A stretch of 64,000 bases of DNA from Allomuricauda ruestringensis DSM 13258 (lineage in GTDB: Bacteria; Bacteroidota; Bacteroidia; Flavobacteriales; Flavobacteriaceae): positions 2,596,501 to 2,660,500 of the forward strand of contig NC_015945.1 of the NCBI RefSeq assembly GCF_000224085.1, read 5' to 3'. Each line of letters opens with the position of its first letter. Position 1 is the first letter of the stretch. Shown one piece after another: positions 45,961-54,541 of the stretch. The position numbers were made by a program, and so were the translations under genes. The notes below the pieces were generated by a model that saw only the letters and a program-made list of their open reading frames with translations, was not told where the DNA came from and did not search any database.

Positions 45961-47268
45961 ATGAACATTCCTCAATCCAGCTATCCAAGAGTCGTAATTA
46001 TAGGCGGCGGTTTTGGAGGCATTGCATTAGCTAAAAAATTAAGTAAAAAAGAAGCCCAAGTGGTCTTGTTGGATAAACACAATTACCACAATTTTCAACC
46101 CCTGCTGTATCAAGTATCCACGGGAGGATTGGAGCCGGATTCCATAGCATACCCCATTAGAAAAGTGTTGCAGGGCTATCCCAATTTCTTTTTTAGATTG
46201 GCACAGGTGAAGGAAGTTAAAACGGATACCAAACGAATCAAGACCAATATCGGGGAGATTTTTTATGATTATCTGGTGGTTGCTACCGGTTCGGAAACCA
46301 ACTTTTTTGGCAATAAAAATATTAAGGCCAAGGGTATGGCCATGAAAACGATTCCGCAATCCTTGAATTTACGAAGCTTGATCCTGGAGAATTTTGAGCA
46401 GGCACTTTTAACGGATGATCTCCATGAGCGCGATGCATTGATGAACTTCGTTATAGTGGGCGGTGGCCCCACAGGGGTTGAACTTGCCGGTGCCTTGGCC
46501 GAGATTAAAAAAGGAATACTGCCCAAGGATTATCCCGATTTGGATACCCGTAGGGCACAAATAAACTTGGTGCAAGGCGGCGATAGGATTTTACCGGCAA
46601 TGAGCGAAAAAGCATCTGAGAAAGCAGAAAAGTTTTTGGAAGAGCTTGGGGTAAATGTTTGGAAAAACATCCGTGTAACCGATTACGATGGCAAAAAGGT
46701 AACCACAAACACCAAAACAATTTTTGAGGCAGAAACCTTGGTGTGGGCTGCAGGAGTTAAAGCAGTGGGGCTAAAAGGTTTGGATGTCAGGGAACTTCTT
46801 AGCAGGGACAATCGTTTAAAGGTAAACGAGTTTCATCAAATTGTGGGACTGGAAGATGTTTTTGCCATTGGGGATGTGGCCCAAATGGTGACCGAAGAGT
46901 TCCCCCATGGACACCCTATGATGGCTCAACCTGCCATACAACAAGGGAGAAACTTAGGGGACAACTTGGTCCTGTTGATGGATGGTAAACCGATGAAACC
47001 TTTTGTTTATAAAGATAAAGGCAGCATGGCAACCGTAGGAAGGAACAAAGCAGTGGTAGATTTGCCAAAATTCAGGTTTCAAGGCGTGTTTGCTTGGTTT
47101 GTTTGGATGTTTGTGCATTTGTATTTCCTGATCGGTTTTAGAAATAGGGTAGTGGTCTTTATCAATTGGGTGTACAATTATATCCGCTTTGATCGTGAGG
47201 CACGTTTGATCATCCGACCTTTTAAAAAGCAGAATAAGGTAGAAAAGAATACCCTGATGCAGGACTGA
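45961..47268 (+). CDS. Type II NADH dehydrogenase (NDH-2)-like oxidoreductase
   Basis: Protein of 435 residues from ATG 45961 (NIPQSSYPRVVIIGGGFGG); ATG 45952 would give three more residues but sits at the predicted transcription start. FAD loop GGGFGG, NADH loop IVGGGPTGVELAGALAE, second FAD site VFAIGDVAQM. The C-terminal part has a hydrophobic stretch (FAWFVWMFVHLYFLIGF) that anchors it to the inner membrane. It passes electrons from NADH to menaquinone without pumping protons. Confidence 0.93.
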   Translation: MNIPQSSYPRVVIIGGGFGGIALAKKLSKKEAQVVLLDKHNYHNFQPLLYQVSTGGLEPDSIAYPIRKVLQGYPNFFFRLAQVKEVKTDTKRIKTNIGEIFYDYLVVATGSETNFFGNKNIKAKGMAMKTIPQSLNLRSLILENFEQALLTDDLHERDALMNFVIVGGGPTGVELAGALAEIKKGILPKDYPDLDTRRAQINLVQGGDRILPAMSEKASEKAEKFLEELGVNVWKNIRVTDYDGKKVTTNTKTIFEAETLVWAAGVKAVGLKGLDVRELLSRDNRLKVNEFHQIVGLEDVFAIGDVAQMVTEEFPHGHPMMAQPAIQQGRNLGDNLVLLMDGKPMKPFVYKDKGSMATVGRNKAVVDLPKFRFQGVFAWFVWMFVHLYFLIGFRNRVVVFINWVYNYIRFDREARLIIRPFKKQNKVEKNTLMQD

Positions 47269-47363
47269 TTTAGTTTGCTGAATTTCAAATGTCAAGGTTA
47301 AAATTTAGCTAATAACCATGGTGGGTTGTTCAAGCTTTGATAAATTGTAGTAAAACACTTACC

Positions 47364-47878
47364 ATGTACAAGCTGGCCTCTTTTCTCACGTTAACCCGTA
47401 TATTGTTGTTAGGTCTGACGATTCACGCCCAAAGTAGTGCTGTTATTACCAAAACCGCGGAGTCTCCAATCTATATTGAGGGTTTTAATTATCCAAAATT
47501 TGATGAATTGTCCCATTTTGCCTGGTTCAGTATCAATTTTGAAGCTTTGGAGGGTACGAAATTCAAGTTATTGGCGAACATTATCGACGCTACCACGCTG
47601 ACAGGTTCAGTGTAGGTGTACAGCTAAACCAAAGGATCGGTAAAAAACTTTACCTGTTGGGAGGATATCAAAAAGAATGGGATTTGTACAATCGTGGCAG
47701 GGGATATCCAAACCCCGACCCGCGTCAAGAAATTTTTCTCGGCATGGAACACCAAGTTCGCGAAAATATGCTTTTGGATGTACAGATGGTTCGCCCAATA
47801 GATGAATCCAATTTTTACAGCCTAGGGCTAGAGGGAGTGGGCACTCGACTTGAGATGGGAACCCGAATAAAATTTTGA
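47364..47878 (+). pseudogene. Outer-membrane protein gene with one frameshift
   Basis: The first frame starts at ATG 47364 with a signal peptide (LLLGLTIHAQ) and reads to about 47560 (HFAWFSINFEALEGTK). The continuation is in another frame (IQVIGEHYRRYHADRFSVGVQ, then KKLYLLGGYQKEWDLYN) and ends GTRLEMGTRIKF at 47878, a typical last beta-strand. One base is missing near 47560. Joined length is about 171 residues. It is either a true pseudogene or a sequencing error. It runs convergent with xerD, 6 bases apart. Confidence 0.75.
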
Positions 47879-47884
47879 GATTTT

Positions 47885-48781
47885 TTATCTTCTCGGGTGA
47901 AATTCCTTAAGTACTTTGGTCAAGTGGGTACGGTTCACATGCATGTACACCTCGGTAGTGGTAATGCTCTCATGCCCCAACATTTGTTGTATAGCTCTTA
48001 GGTCGGCACCATTTTCCAAAAGATGGGTAGCAAAGGAGTGTCTAAACGTGTGCGGACTTATATTTTTATCCAGCCCAATTTTTTCTGCAAGCCTTTTAAC
48101 AATGGTGAAGATCATGGCCCGGGTCAATTGTTTGCCTCTACGGTTTAAAAAAACAAAATCCTCGTGTTCTTTTTTTATGGTCAAATGCACCCGAACCTCT
48201 TTCCAATAAATGTTGATGTATTTTTGGTTCACATCACTGATCGGGACAAAACGTTGTTTGTTTCCTTTCCCCGTTACTTTTATAAAGTCCTCATCAAAAT
48301 ACAGGTCGGATAGTTTTAGGTTGATCAGTTCCGATACCCGAAGACCACAGCCATATAAGGTTTCCAAAATTGCCCTATTGCGTTCTCCTTCAGGTTTGGA
48401 TAGATCGATGGCGGCAATCAAATTGTTTATTTCCTCCTCGGAAAGGGTGTCGGGCAACTTTCTTCCAATTTTTGGGGTTTCGATAAGATCCATAGGATTA
48501 TCCTCCCTGTAATCCTCAAAAACCAAATAGGTAAAAAATCCTTTTAAACCCGAAATGATCCTTGCCTGTGTTCTAGGGCTCACTATTTTGGCAATATCAT
48601 AAATAAACTGTTGAACCGTTTCTCGAGGAATCACAACTGGTTTTTCATCAATTGAATTATCCTCAAGAAAATGAACGAGTTTTTGAAGGTCCATAGCATA
48701 ATTTGAAATGGAATTTTGGGAAAGACCTCGCTCTATTTTCAAATAATTTTGGTAGTCTTTTAGTGCTTGCTGCCAGTTCAT
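47885..48781 (-). CDS. xerD: Site-specific tyrosine recombinase XerD
   Basis: Protein of 298 residues from ATG 48781; an earlier start (48832) adds 17 residues not normal for XerD. With XerC it resolves chromosome dimers at dif. N-terminal SAM-like domain (NYLKIERGLSQNSISNYAMD) and catalytic domain with LYGCGLRVSEL (Arg), SPHTFRHSFATHLL (His, Arg), LGHESITTTEVYMH (His, Tyr). All catalytic residues are present. No phage or integron genes are near, which supports the housekeeping role. Confidence 0.93.
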   Translation of the reverse strand: MNWQQALKDYQNYLKIERGLSQNSISNYAMDLQKLVHFLEDNSIDEKPVVIPRETVQQFIYDIAKIVSPRTQARIISGLKGFFTYLVFEDYREDNPMDLIETPKIGRKLPDTLSEEEINNLIAAIDLSKPEGERNRAILETLYGCGLRVSELINLKLSDLYFDEDFIKVTGKGNKQRFVPISDVNQKYINIYWKEVRVHLTIKKEHEDFVFLNRRGKQLTRAMIFTIVKRLAEKIGLDKNISPHTFRHSFATHLLENGADLRAIQQMLGHESITTTEVYMHVNRTHLTKVLKEFHPRR

Positions 48782-49009
48782 ATCATCAAATATAGTGACA
48801 TTCCATTTTCGGTATTGATTAAAAGTATGCATTGGTCAACTCAAATTGCCCTTTGGTCAATTGGGGGGATTAAAAAACCACAAGTTTCAATACTTTCCGA
48901 ATAGAAATTGAATGGATAAATAATGGAAAATGCTCGTTTTGTAGGAAAATTATATCAAAAGGCACTTTTTTACCGATGAAGACGTTCTGTTGTTAATAAA
49001 ATTTTAACA

Positions 49010-49534
49010 ATGAAGAAAAAGACATTTGTAATGGTGATCATAGCTTTGGTTGCCGTAAGTTTTTCATCCATGGCACAACGAGTGGATCGGACAAATTTTA
49101 AAGCAGGAGTTCATTTAGGGATTCCATTTGGAGATATTTCTGATCTTTCAAATTTTGAACTGGGCCTGGATTTAGGATATCATTGGGGAGTTTCGGAACT
49201 CATTGATGCAGGTATCGCCACAGGATTTATGAATGCCTTTATAAACAACGATACGGCAGATTTTGGCCCTGTGGTGGTGGAGGGTAACTTTCCCAATATC
49301 CAATATGTTCCTGTAGCGGGTGCTTTTAGAATATACCCCACCTACGATTTTAAGATCGGTGCCGATGTAGGATATGCTGTTGGAATAAATGATGGTAATA
49401 CAGGAGGGCTTTATGTAAGGCCCATTATTGGTGCCAATCTGAATAGCACCACCGAAATAAACATTTCTTACGTAAAAATAAGTGATGATTACGATTTCTC
49501 GATGGCGGCATTGGGAATTTTGTTTTTGTTTTAA
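49010..49534 (+). CDS. Small outer-membrane beta-barrel protein (first of three)
   Basis: Protein of 174 residues. Signal peptide ends SSMAQ; eight strand-like segments follow (KAGVHLGIPFG, LGLDLGYHWGV, VAGAFRIYPTYDFKIGADVGYAVG) and the last residues are ALGILFLF, an outer-membrane sorting end. Similar in size to OmpX/OmpW-type barrels. Function unknown. The 228 bases between xerD start and this gene are AT-rich without clear signals. Confidence 0.75.
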   Translation: MKKKTFVMVIIALVAVSFSSMAQRVDRTNFKAGVHLGIPFGDISDLSNFELGLDLGYHWGVSELIDAGIATGFMNAFINNDTADFGPVVVEGNFPNIQYVPVAGAFRIYPTYDFKIGADVGYAVGINDGNTGGLYVRPIIGANLNSTTEINISYVKISDDYDFSMAALGILFLF

Positions 49535-49610
49535 AAAGAAAAAGTAACTGTTTTAACCCCAAATCTTGCAGTTTAAACTATGAATATTAACCACTAATTA
49601 CACTTAACAA

Positions 49611-50072
49611 ATGAAAAAATTACTTTTAGTTTTTGCATTATTTATGCTTGGTAACCTGGCCGTTAAGGCCCAAACAAATTACAGGGCTGCCTTGGGGTTG
49701 GGCATTGACCTTTATGATGAGGCTACCTTTTTTGGAGCTACCGGGAAATATTTTTTTTCCGATAATCATGTAGGCCAAGCGGATTTGGGTTTCGAGGACA
49801 ATGCCACCATTGCCACCTTTCTGTATTCTTTCCACAAAGGATTTTTTAGGGCACCCGGCTTACGCTGGTATGCAGGGGTTGGACCGAGTATTATTTTTAT
49901 TAAAAACTCGGACAACATTTTTGCGCTACGCCCTCATTTGGGACTCGATTTTAAGATAGATGGAGTTCCTTTTGTGCTTAATTTTGATTGGCGGCCATCG
50001 GTTGTACTCAGTAATGTAGGTGAAAATGAAGTCGCAGCTTTTGGTTTTGGGCTTCAATTTGCCATTGAATGA
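49611..50072 (+). CDS. Small outer-membrane beta-barrel protein (second of three)
   Basis: Protein of 153 residues with a signal peptide ending AVKAQ. Strands such as YRAALGLGIDLYDEATFFGATG, YAGVGPSIIFIK, RPHLGLDFKIDG and a final AAFGFGLQFAIE show the alternating barrel pattern. It follows the first barrel gene by 76 bases. Sequence identity between the three neighbours is low by eye, so they are a family cluster rather than recent copies. Confidence 0.75.
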   Translation: MKKLLLVFALFMLGNLAVKAQTNYRAALGLGIDLYDEATFFGATGKYFFSDNHVGQADLGFEDNATIATFLYSFHKGFFRAPGLRWYAGVGPSIIFIKNSDNIFALRPHLGLDFKIDGVPFVLNFDWRPSVVLSNVGENEVAAFGFGLQFAIE

Positions 50073-50139
50073 TGATTTCTTGAAAAAACACCTAATTAAA
50101 TAAACATTTTATTTTTTTAAGCTGAAAAAATGACATTGC

Positions 50140-50147
50140 TATATTTG
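50140..50147 (+). promoter_or_regulatory. -7 element upstream of the third barrel gene
   Basis: TATATTTG is an exact TAnnTTTG, 29 bases before ATG 50177. No clear TTG at -33; the region is T-rich. Confidence 0.45.
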
Positions 50148-50176
50148 TAACCTTAACTAAAATTAAACCTTTAATT

Positions 50177-50689
50177 ATGAAAAAAGTATTTGTATTAACA
50201 GTTCTTTTTGTTGGTCTTGCTATTATGAACTCCTATGGACAGGAAGGTTTTGCAGCTAAAGCAGGATTCAATAACGTATCTATGAGTTTTGACTCAGGTG
50301 ATGAGTTTTTTGGAGATGTAAGCGACAGTGAATTGGGATTTTATCTCGGAGGAGGCTATAATTTCTACCTCTCTGAAGAATTCGACATTGAACCTTCTTT
50401 GCTTTTGAGTTTTGTAAATGATTTGACATCATTATATGTTCCCGTAATGTTCAAATATAAGGTTGCCGACAAGTTTAACATTCAAGCAGGTCCGCAAATC
50501 AATTATTTGTTGGAAGACGTGCCAGACGGTGAATTTGGACTTGACGTAGCTTTTGGAGGTGGTTATCAAATCGATGACAATTGGTTTGTTGAAGCCAGAT
50601 ACGGCCTTCAAATAAGCAGAGGCGGTGATTTTGGGGATGTTGTAGATATCAACACCCTTACAGTCGGTGCTGGATACAGGTTCAACTAA
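50177..50689 (+). CDS. Small outer-membrane beta-barrel protein (third of three)
   Basis: Protein of 170 residues, porin-family type. Signal peptide ends NSYGQ. Barrel strands: FAAKAGFNNVSMSF, LGFYLGGGYNFYLSEEFDIEPSLLLSF, YVPVMFKYKVADKFNIQAGPQINYLL, ending TVGAGYRFN, a C-terminal Phe-Asn strand. This pattern is close to the common outer-membrane beta-barrel (OMP_b-brl) domain. It has its own promoter element and a strong terminator, so it is a single transcription unit. Confidence 0.8.
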   Translation: MKKVFVLTVLFVGLAIMNSYGQEGFAAKAGFNNVSMSFDSGDEFFGDVSDSELGFYLGGGYNFYLSEEFDIEPSLLLSFVNDLTSLYVPVMFKYKVADKFNIQAGPQINYLLEDVPDGEFGLDVAFGGGYQIDDNWFVEARYGLQISRGGDFGDVVDINTLTVGAGYRFN

Positions 50690-50711
50690 TTATCTGGATA
50701 ACCAAAAATAT

Positions 50712-50745
50712 AAAAAGCGAAAGGGATGCCCTTTCGCTTTTTTTT
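50712..50745 (+). terminator. Strong intrinsic terminator after the third barrel gene
   Basis: A 14-base stem (50712-50725 with 50729-50742; AAAAAGCGAAAGGG type) with a three-base loop, followed by a T-run to 50745. Confidence 0.9.
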
Positions 50746-50776
50746 GTGCTTGAAAAAATACCATATTTTTACAGCT

Positions 50777-51193
50777 ATGAAACTAATGATCATTAACGGC
50801 CCCAACCTTAATCTTTTGGGAAAGCGTGAACCCGAGGTTTATGGGAGCACCTCATTTGAAGACTACTTTGAACAACTTCAAGAAAAATTTCCACAAGTGG
50901 AATTGGAATACTATCAATCCAATATCGAAGGGGAACTGATTGGTAAAATACAGGAAGTGGGTTTTAATTATGACGGTATTATTCTAAATGCAGCTGCCTA
51001 TACGCATACTTCTGTAGGCATTGGTGATGCGGTGAAAGCTGTGGAAACTCCGGTAATCGAAGTACATATCTCCAATACGCACCAGCGTGAGGAATATCGG
51101 CATGTGTCTTACATATCACCAGGAGCCAAAGGTGTTATCCTAGGATTTGGGCTCCAAAGCTATGATTTGGCCATCCAGAGTTTTCTAGGCTAA
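50777..51193 (+). CDS. aroQ: Type II 3-dehydroquinate dehydratase
   Basis: Protein of 138 residues from ATG 50777 (KLMIINGPNLNLLGKREPEVYG); an upstream start at 50726 falls in the terminator. It makes 3-dehydroshikimate in aromatic amino-acid synthesis. The flexible loop Arg and Tyr (GKREPEVYG), ILNAAAYTHTS and EVHISNTHQREEYRH carry the active-site residues. Its 3' end overlaps the convergent DUF3817 gene by 9 bases. Confidence 0.95.
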   Translation: MKLMIINGPNLNLLGKREPEVYGSTSFEDYFEQLQEKFPQVELEYYQSNIEGELIGKIQEVGFNYDGIILNAAAYTHTSVGIGDAVKAVETPVIEVHISNTHQREEYRHVSYISPGAKGVILGFGLQSYDLAIQSFLG

Positions 51194-51466
51194 ATTCTTC
51201 AAGTATTTTTTATCGGCGTAAAAGGTGCCGAAGGGCAGGAGCGATGCTACAAAAAGAATAATGAACCTTTTCAATTTCCATTTTCTTTCCCAGCAAAAAA
51301 CTATGGCCACCACTACATATAGAATAAACAATATTCCATGTGCCATTCCAACAACTTGGTTTGGTTCAGGAATATCTGCCCAATGCTTTAACGGCATGGT
51401 CATTCCGAAAAGGAGTAGATAGGAAATACCTTCTAAAATAGCAGTGGCCCTAAAAATTTTAAGCAT
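51185..51466 (-). CDS. DUF3817 small membrane protein
   Basis: Protein of 93 residues with three helices (AILEGISYLLLFGMTMPLK, GMAHGILFILYVVVAIVF, FIILFVASLLPFGTFYAD). EGISYLLL and HG-LF-LY are the DUF3817 signature. Function unknown. It starts 3 bases after the lpdA stop and is probably cotranscribed with lpdA. Confidence 0.88.
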   Translation of the reverse strand: MLKIFRATAILEGISYLLLFGMTMPLKHWADIPEPNQVVGMAHGILFILYVVVAIVFCWERKWKLKRFIILFVASLLPFGTFYADKKYLKNLA

Positions 51467-51469
51467 AGT

Positions 51470-52861
51470 TTATAGGTGGATTACTTCATCATAAGCATCG
51501 GCAACGGCTTCCATTACCGCTTCGCTCATGGTGGGATGCGGGTGTACCGCTTTAAGTACTTCGTGACCTGTGGTCTCCAATTTTCTGGCAACTACGGCCT
51601 CAGCGATCATATCGGTTACACCAACACCGATCATGTGGCAACCTAGCCACTCACCGTATTTGGCATCAAAAATAACCTTTACAAAACCATCTGGAGTGCC
51701 TGCAGCTTTTGCTTTGCCACTTGCGGAGAAAGGAAACTTGCCAATTTTAAGGTCGTATCCTTTTTCTTTGGCCTGTTTTTCCGTCATTCCAACAGAGGCT
51801 ACCTCTGGGATACAGTAAGTACAGCCTGGAATGTTTCCGTAATCCAAGGCTTCTACATGCATTCCGGCCAATTTTTCTACACAAAGGATTCCTTCTGCGG
51901 AGGCAACGTGAGCCAAGGCTTGGCCTGGAGTAACATCACCAATGGCATAGTAACCCGGAATGTTGGTCTGGTAGTAATCGTTCACCAATATTTTATCTCT
52001 GTCCGTTGCAATTCCAACATCTTCCAGACCGATGTTTTCAATGTTGGTTTTGATTCCAACAGCGGAAAGAACAATATCGGCCTCGATAACTTCTTCCCCT
52101 TTTTTGGTTTTTACGGTGGCTTTTACACCATCACCAGATGTATCAACTTTGGTGACCTCGGCAGAGGTTTTGATTTTTACGCCTGATTTTTTGAAGCTAC
52201 GCTCCAATTGCTTGGAAATATCTTCGTCCTCAACAGGAACAACGTTCGGCATATATTCCACAACAGTAACTTCTGTGCCCATGGAGTGATAGAAATAAGC
52301 GAACTCCATACCAATGGCACCACTGCCCACCACGATCATTTTCTTGGGTTGCTTTTTCAAGGACATAGCCTCGCGATAACCGATTACCTTTTCACCATCC
52401 TGTGGAAGACTTGGTAGCTCACGGCTACGCGCTCCTGTTGCGATTATGATATTATCGGCAGAATATTCGGTAGTTTCTCCGTTTTCGGCCTTTACTTCCA
52501 CTTTTTTGCCCGGTTTTACCTTTCCAAATCCATTAATGACCTCAATCTTGTTTTTCTTCATCAAGAATTGAACTCCCTTGCTCATTCCATCGGCAACTCC
52601 ACGGCTTCTTTTTACAACGGCATCAAAATCATAACTTACATTTTCAGCACTCAAACCGTAGTCTTCGGCGTGCTTTAAATATTCGAATACCTGAGCAGAT
52701 TTTAGAAGGGCCTTGGTCGGGATACACCCCCAGTTAAGACATACACCTCCCAAACTTTCTTTTTCTACAATGGCTGTTTTGAAACCCAATTGTGACGCCC
52801 TGATTGCAGTAACATATCCACCAGGACCACTTCCCAAAACAATTATATCGAACTTGCTCAT
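51470..52861 (-). CDS. lpdA: Dihydrolipoyl dehydrogenase
   Basis: Protein of 463 residues. E3 component shared by pyruvate and 2-oxoglutarate dehydrogenase complexes. FAD loop LGSGPGGYVTAIRA; redox disulfide GGVCLNWGCIPTKALL; NAD loop VVGSGAIGMEFAYFY; FAD site YYAIGDVTPG; the His-Glu dyad of the partner subunit in VHPHPTMSEAVMEA. All are present. No E1 or E2 gene is adjacent. An exact-consensus promoter and a small hairpin precede it. Confidence 0.96.
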   Translation of the reverse strand: MSKFDIIVLGSGPGGYVTAIRASQLGFKTAIVEKESLGGVCLNWGCIPTKALLKSAQVFEYLKHAEDYGLSAENVSYDFDAVVKRSRGVADGMSKGVQFLMKKNKIEVINGFGKVKPGKKVEVKAENGETTEYSADNIIIATGARSRELPSLPQDGEKVIGYREAMSLKKQPKKMIVVGSGAIGMEFAYFYHSMGTEVTVVEYMPNVVPVEDEDISKQLERSFKKSGVKIKTSAEVTKVDTSGDGVKATVKTKKGEEVIEADIVLSAVGIKTNIENIGLEDVGIATDRDKILVNDYYQTNIPGYYAIGDVTPGQALAHVASAEGILCVEKLAGMHVEALDYGNIPGCTYCIPEVASVGMTEKQAKEKGYDLKIGKFPFSASGKAKAAGTPDGFVKVIFDAKYGEWLGCHMIGVGVTDMIAEAVVARKLETTGHEVLKAVHPHPTMSEAVMEAVADAYDEVIHL

Positions 52862-52892
52862 TAGATTTTGATTTTAGTTGTTAGATTAGAAC

Positions 52893-52911
52893 CCTGCCTT
52901 TGATCGGCAGG
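52893..52911 (-). other. Leader hairpin of lpdA
   Basis: CCTGCC (52893-52898) pairs with GGCAGG (52906-52911) around a 7-base loop, directly downstream of the lpdA -7 element, so it would form at the very 5' end of the transcript. A role in mRNA stability is conceivable; no known riboswitch is recognised. Confidence 0.4.
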
Positions 52912-52913
52912 TG

Positions 52914-52945
52914 CAAAAGTACGGAAATCCATCCCCATTTCCCAA
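52914..52945 (-). promoter_or_regulatory. Promoter of lpdA
   Basis: On the minus strand TTG (52945-52943) and TACTTTTG (52921-52914) are separated by 21 bases, the same arrangement and the same -7 octamer as at guaA. The ATG follows 52 bases downstream. Confidence 0.6.
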
Positions 52946-52980
52946 GTTGAAAAAACGCAAATATGGGTTTGTTTGTGAAA

Positions 52981-53517
52981 TCAAGGTTTGCCTGTCCCGA
53001 ACATCTTTTTATTGAAGTCTTTGGACGCTCCTTTTGGTATGGACAACGATTTCCAATCGTGGCCTTTTATCATTTTGCCCACGAATACAATTTGACCCAC
53101 ATGACTTGCGTAATGTGCCAATTGCCGGTTGATGGCCTCCACAATGGAGTGTTCTTCGTTCCTGATTTTAACTTTGCTTTGGAAATTGGACGGGTTAATA
53201 CTGCCCAGGGCCTCAAAAAGGCATTTCCACCCTTTTTCCCAGGCAGTTATCATTTCTGATTTTGAGGTATAGGGCTCTTCAAATTCCATGTCGCGGTTAC
53301 GCCAGGATTTTTCTCCGTCTTCGGATAAAAAATTGGTCCAACGGCTCATCATGTTGCCTACAATATGTTTTACAATGATGGCAATGGAATTATCGGAATC
53401 GTTGTGTTTCCAATGAATATCGGCATCTGAAATTTGGACAAAAGTTTTGTCCCCCATGGTTTTGTACCGTTGGAACTCAAATTTTACGCTAGCTATATAA
53501 TTCTCTTGGAAGTCCAT
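52981..53517 (-). CDS. DUF1572 (DinB-like) protein
   Basis: Protein of 178 residues. Four-helix bundle of the DinB/DUF1572 type: FQRYKTMGDKTFVQISDADIHW, SNSIAIIVKHIVGNMMSRW-like segment SIAIIVKHIVGNMMSRWTNF with the first metal His, and RQLAHYASHVGQIVFVGKMI with the other His ligands. Members may be metal-dependent thiol transferases that use bacillithiol, which fits the presence of bshC; this link is inference. It lies head to tail with the msrB gene, no spacer. Confidence 0.87.
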   Translation of the reverse strand: MDFQENYIASVKFEFQRYKTMGDKTFVQISDADIHWKHNDSDNSIAIIVKHIVGNMMSRWTNFLSEDGEKSWRNRDMEFEEPYTSKSEMITAWEKGWKCLFEALGSINPSNFQSKVKIRNEEHSIVEAINRQLAHYASHVGQIVFVGKMIKGHDWKSLSIPKGASKDFNKKMFGTGKP

Positions 53518-53922
53518 CTATTCTTCAGGGTCAAAATCAATGCTCACCGAGTTGATGCAGTACCGCTGACCGGTCGTTTCTTTGGGACCATCGTTAAAAA
53601 CATGTCCTAAATGACTTCCGCAATTGGCGCAGACCGTCTCGGTACGGACCATTCCATGGGAGGTGTCCCGAATGTATTCGATGGCGCCTTCAACGGCTTG
53701 GTCAAAAGAAGGCCATCCGCAACCACTTTCAAACTTGTGTTCGCTTTCAAATAATTTGGCATTGCATGCTTTGCAATGGTAGTCGCCATTTTCAAAATGA
53801 AGGTCGAACTTGCCCGTGTAGGGGCGTTCGGTCCCCTTTTGTCGTAAAACATAATATTCTTCGGGAGATAGTTGTTGTTTCCACTCCTCTTCGGTTTTGT
53901 TTAGGCCGTATTTTTTGTCCAT
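53518..53922 (-). CDS. msrB: Peptide-methionine (R)-S-oxide reductase, cytoplasmic
   Basis: Protein of 134 residues from ATG 53922; longer frames overlap the neighbouring msrB stop. It reduces methionine-R-sulfoxide in proteins. Zinc Cys pairs CKAC and CANC, ESGCGWPSFD, GHVFNDGP and catalytic Cys in RYCINSVSIDF. No signal peptide, so cytoplasmic. Directly upstream of the DUF1572 gene and 16 bases downstream of a second, lipoprotein msrB. Confidence 0.95.
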   Translation of the reverse strand: MDKKYGLNKTEEEWKQQLSPEEYYVLRQKGTERPYTGKFDLHFENGDYHCKACNAKLFESEHKFESGCGWPSFDQAVEGAIEYIRDTSHGMVRTETVCANCGSHLGHVFNDGPKETTGQRYCINSVSIDFDPEE

Positions 53923-53938
53923 ATAGTTTTTAAAACGT

Positions 53939-54430
53939 TTAGTTGTTGTCAGGTATAAAATCAAGTGCAGCTCCGTTGATACAATGTCTTTTCCCTGTGG
54001 TGTTGCTTGGCCCATCATTAAAGACATGCCCTAAATGACCTCCACATACTGCACAATGTTCTTCGGTACGGGCAACGCCAATTTTATAGTCGGTATCAAA
54101 AGCTACGTTTCCTTTGATTTCCCTATCAAAACTGGGCCATCCGGTTCCGGATTTAAACTTATGTTCACTTTTGAAAAGGGGAGTTCCACAACCTGCACAA
54201 ACATAGGTGCCTTTTTGCTTGTTATCCAAAAGTTCGCTGGAAAAAGCATTTTCCGTAGCAGCTTTTCGGAGCACGTAATACTCCATATCGGTAAGTTCCG
54301 CCCGCCACTCGGCATCGGTTTTGTTTACTTTGAAGTCAGTTTCCTTGGTAGTTTCTTTTTTCTCTTCCTGCGATGTTCCCTTGCATCCAAAAAATATGAC
54401 TAGAGCAAGTAATAGCAATCTTTTTCCCAT
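53939..54430 (-). CDS. msrB: Peptide-methionine (R)-S-oxide reductase, lipoprotein form
   Basis: Protein of 163 residues from ATG 54430. A lipobox (LLLALVIFFGCKG) gives a lipid anchor, so this copy acts in the periplasm or outer membrane. After a Lys/Glu/Thr linker the MsrB domain shows CAGCG, SGTGWPSFD, CAVCGGHLGHVFNDGP and the catalytic Cys in RHCINGAALDF. It and the next msrB are clear paralogues with different locations. A longer start at 54502 would run through a terminator hairpin. Confidence 0.95.
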   Translation of the reverse strand: MGKRLLLLALVIFFGCKGTSQEEKKETTKETDFKVNKTDAEWRAELTDMEYYVLRKAATENAFSSELLDNKQKGTYVCAGCGTPLFKSEHKFKSGTGWPSFDREIKGNVAFDTDYKIGVARTEEHCAVCGGHLGHVFNDGPSNTTGKRHCINGAALDFIPDNN

Positions 54431-54490
54431 GATTCGTTTTTTATGTAATTGGACGGATTTGGATAGGAATCCTTTCAAAAAAATCCAATA

Positions 54491-54522
54491 AAAAAGTCCC
54501 ATTGATTTCCAATGAGACTTAA
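54491..54522 (-). terminator. Intrinsic terminator after the collagen-like lipoprotein gene
   Basis: An 11-base stem with one G-T pair (AAGTCTCATTG with CAATGGGACTT on the minus strand, 54522 to 54496) is followed by TTTTTTATT. It ends the gene at 54542-55120 before the msrB pair. Confidence 0.75.
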
Positions 54523-54541
54523 GATACTATTTTTATGGGAC

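Noticed and set aside
47885..48781. Tyrosine recombinase as a sign of a mobile element
   Set aside because: Length and motifs are those of housekeeping XerD; no attachment repeats, tRNA or phage genes are near.
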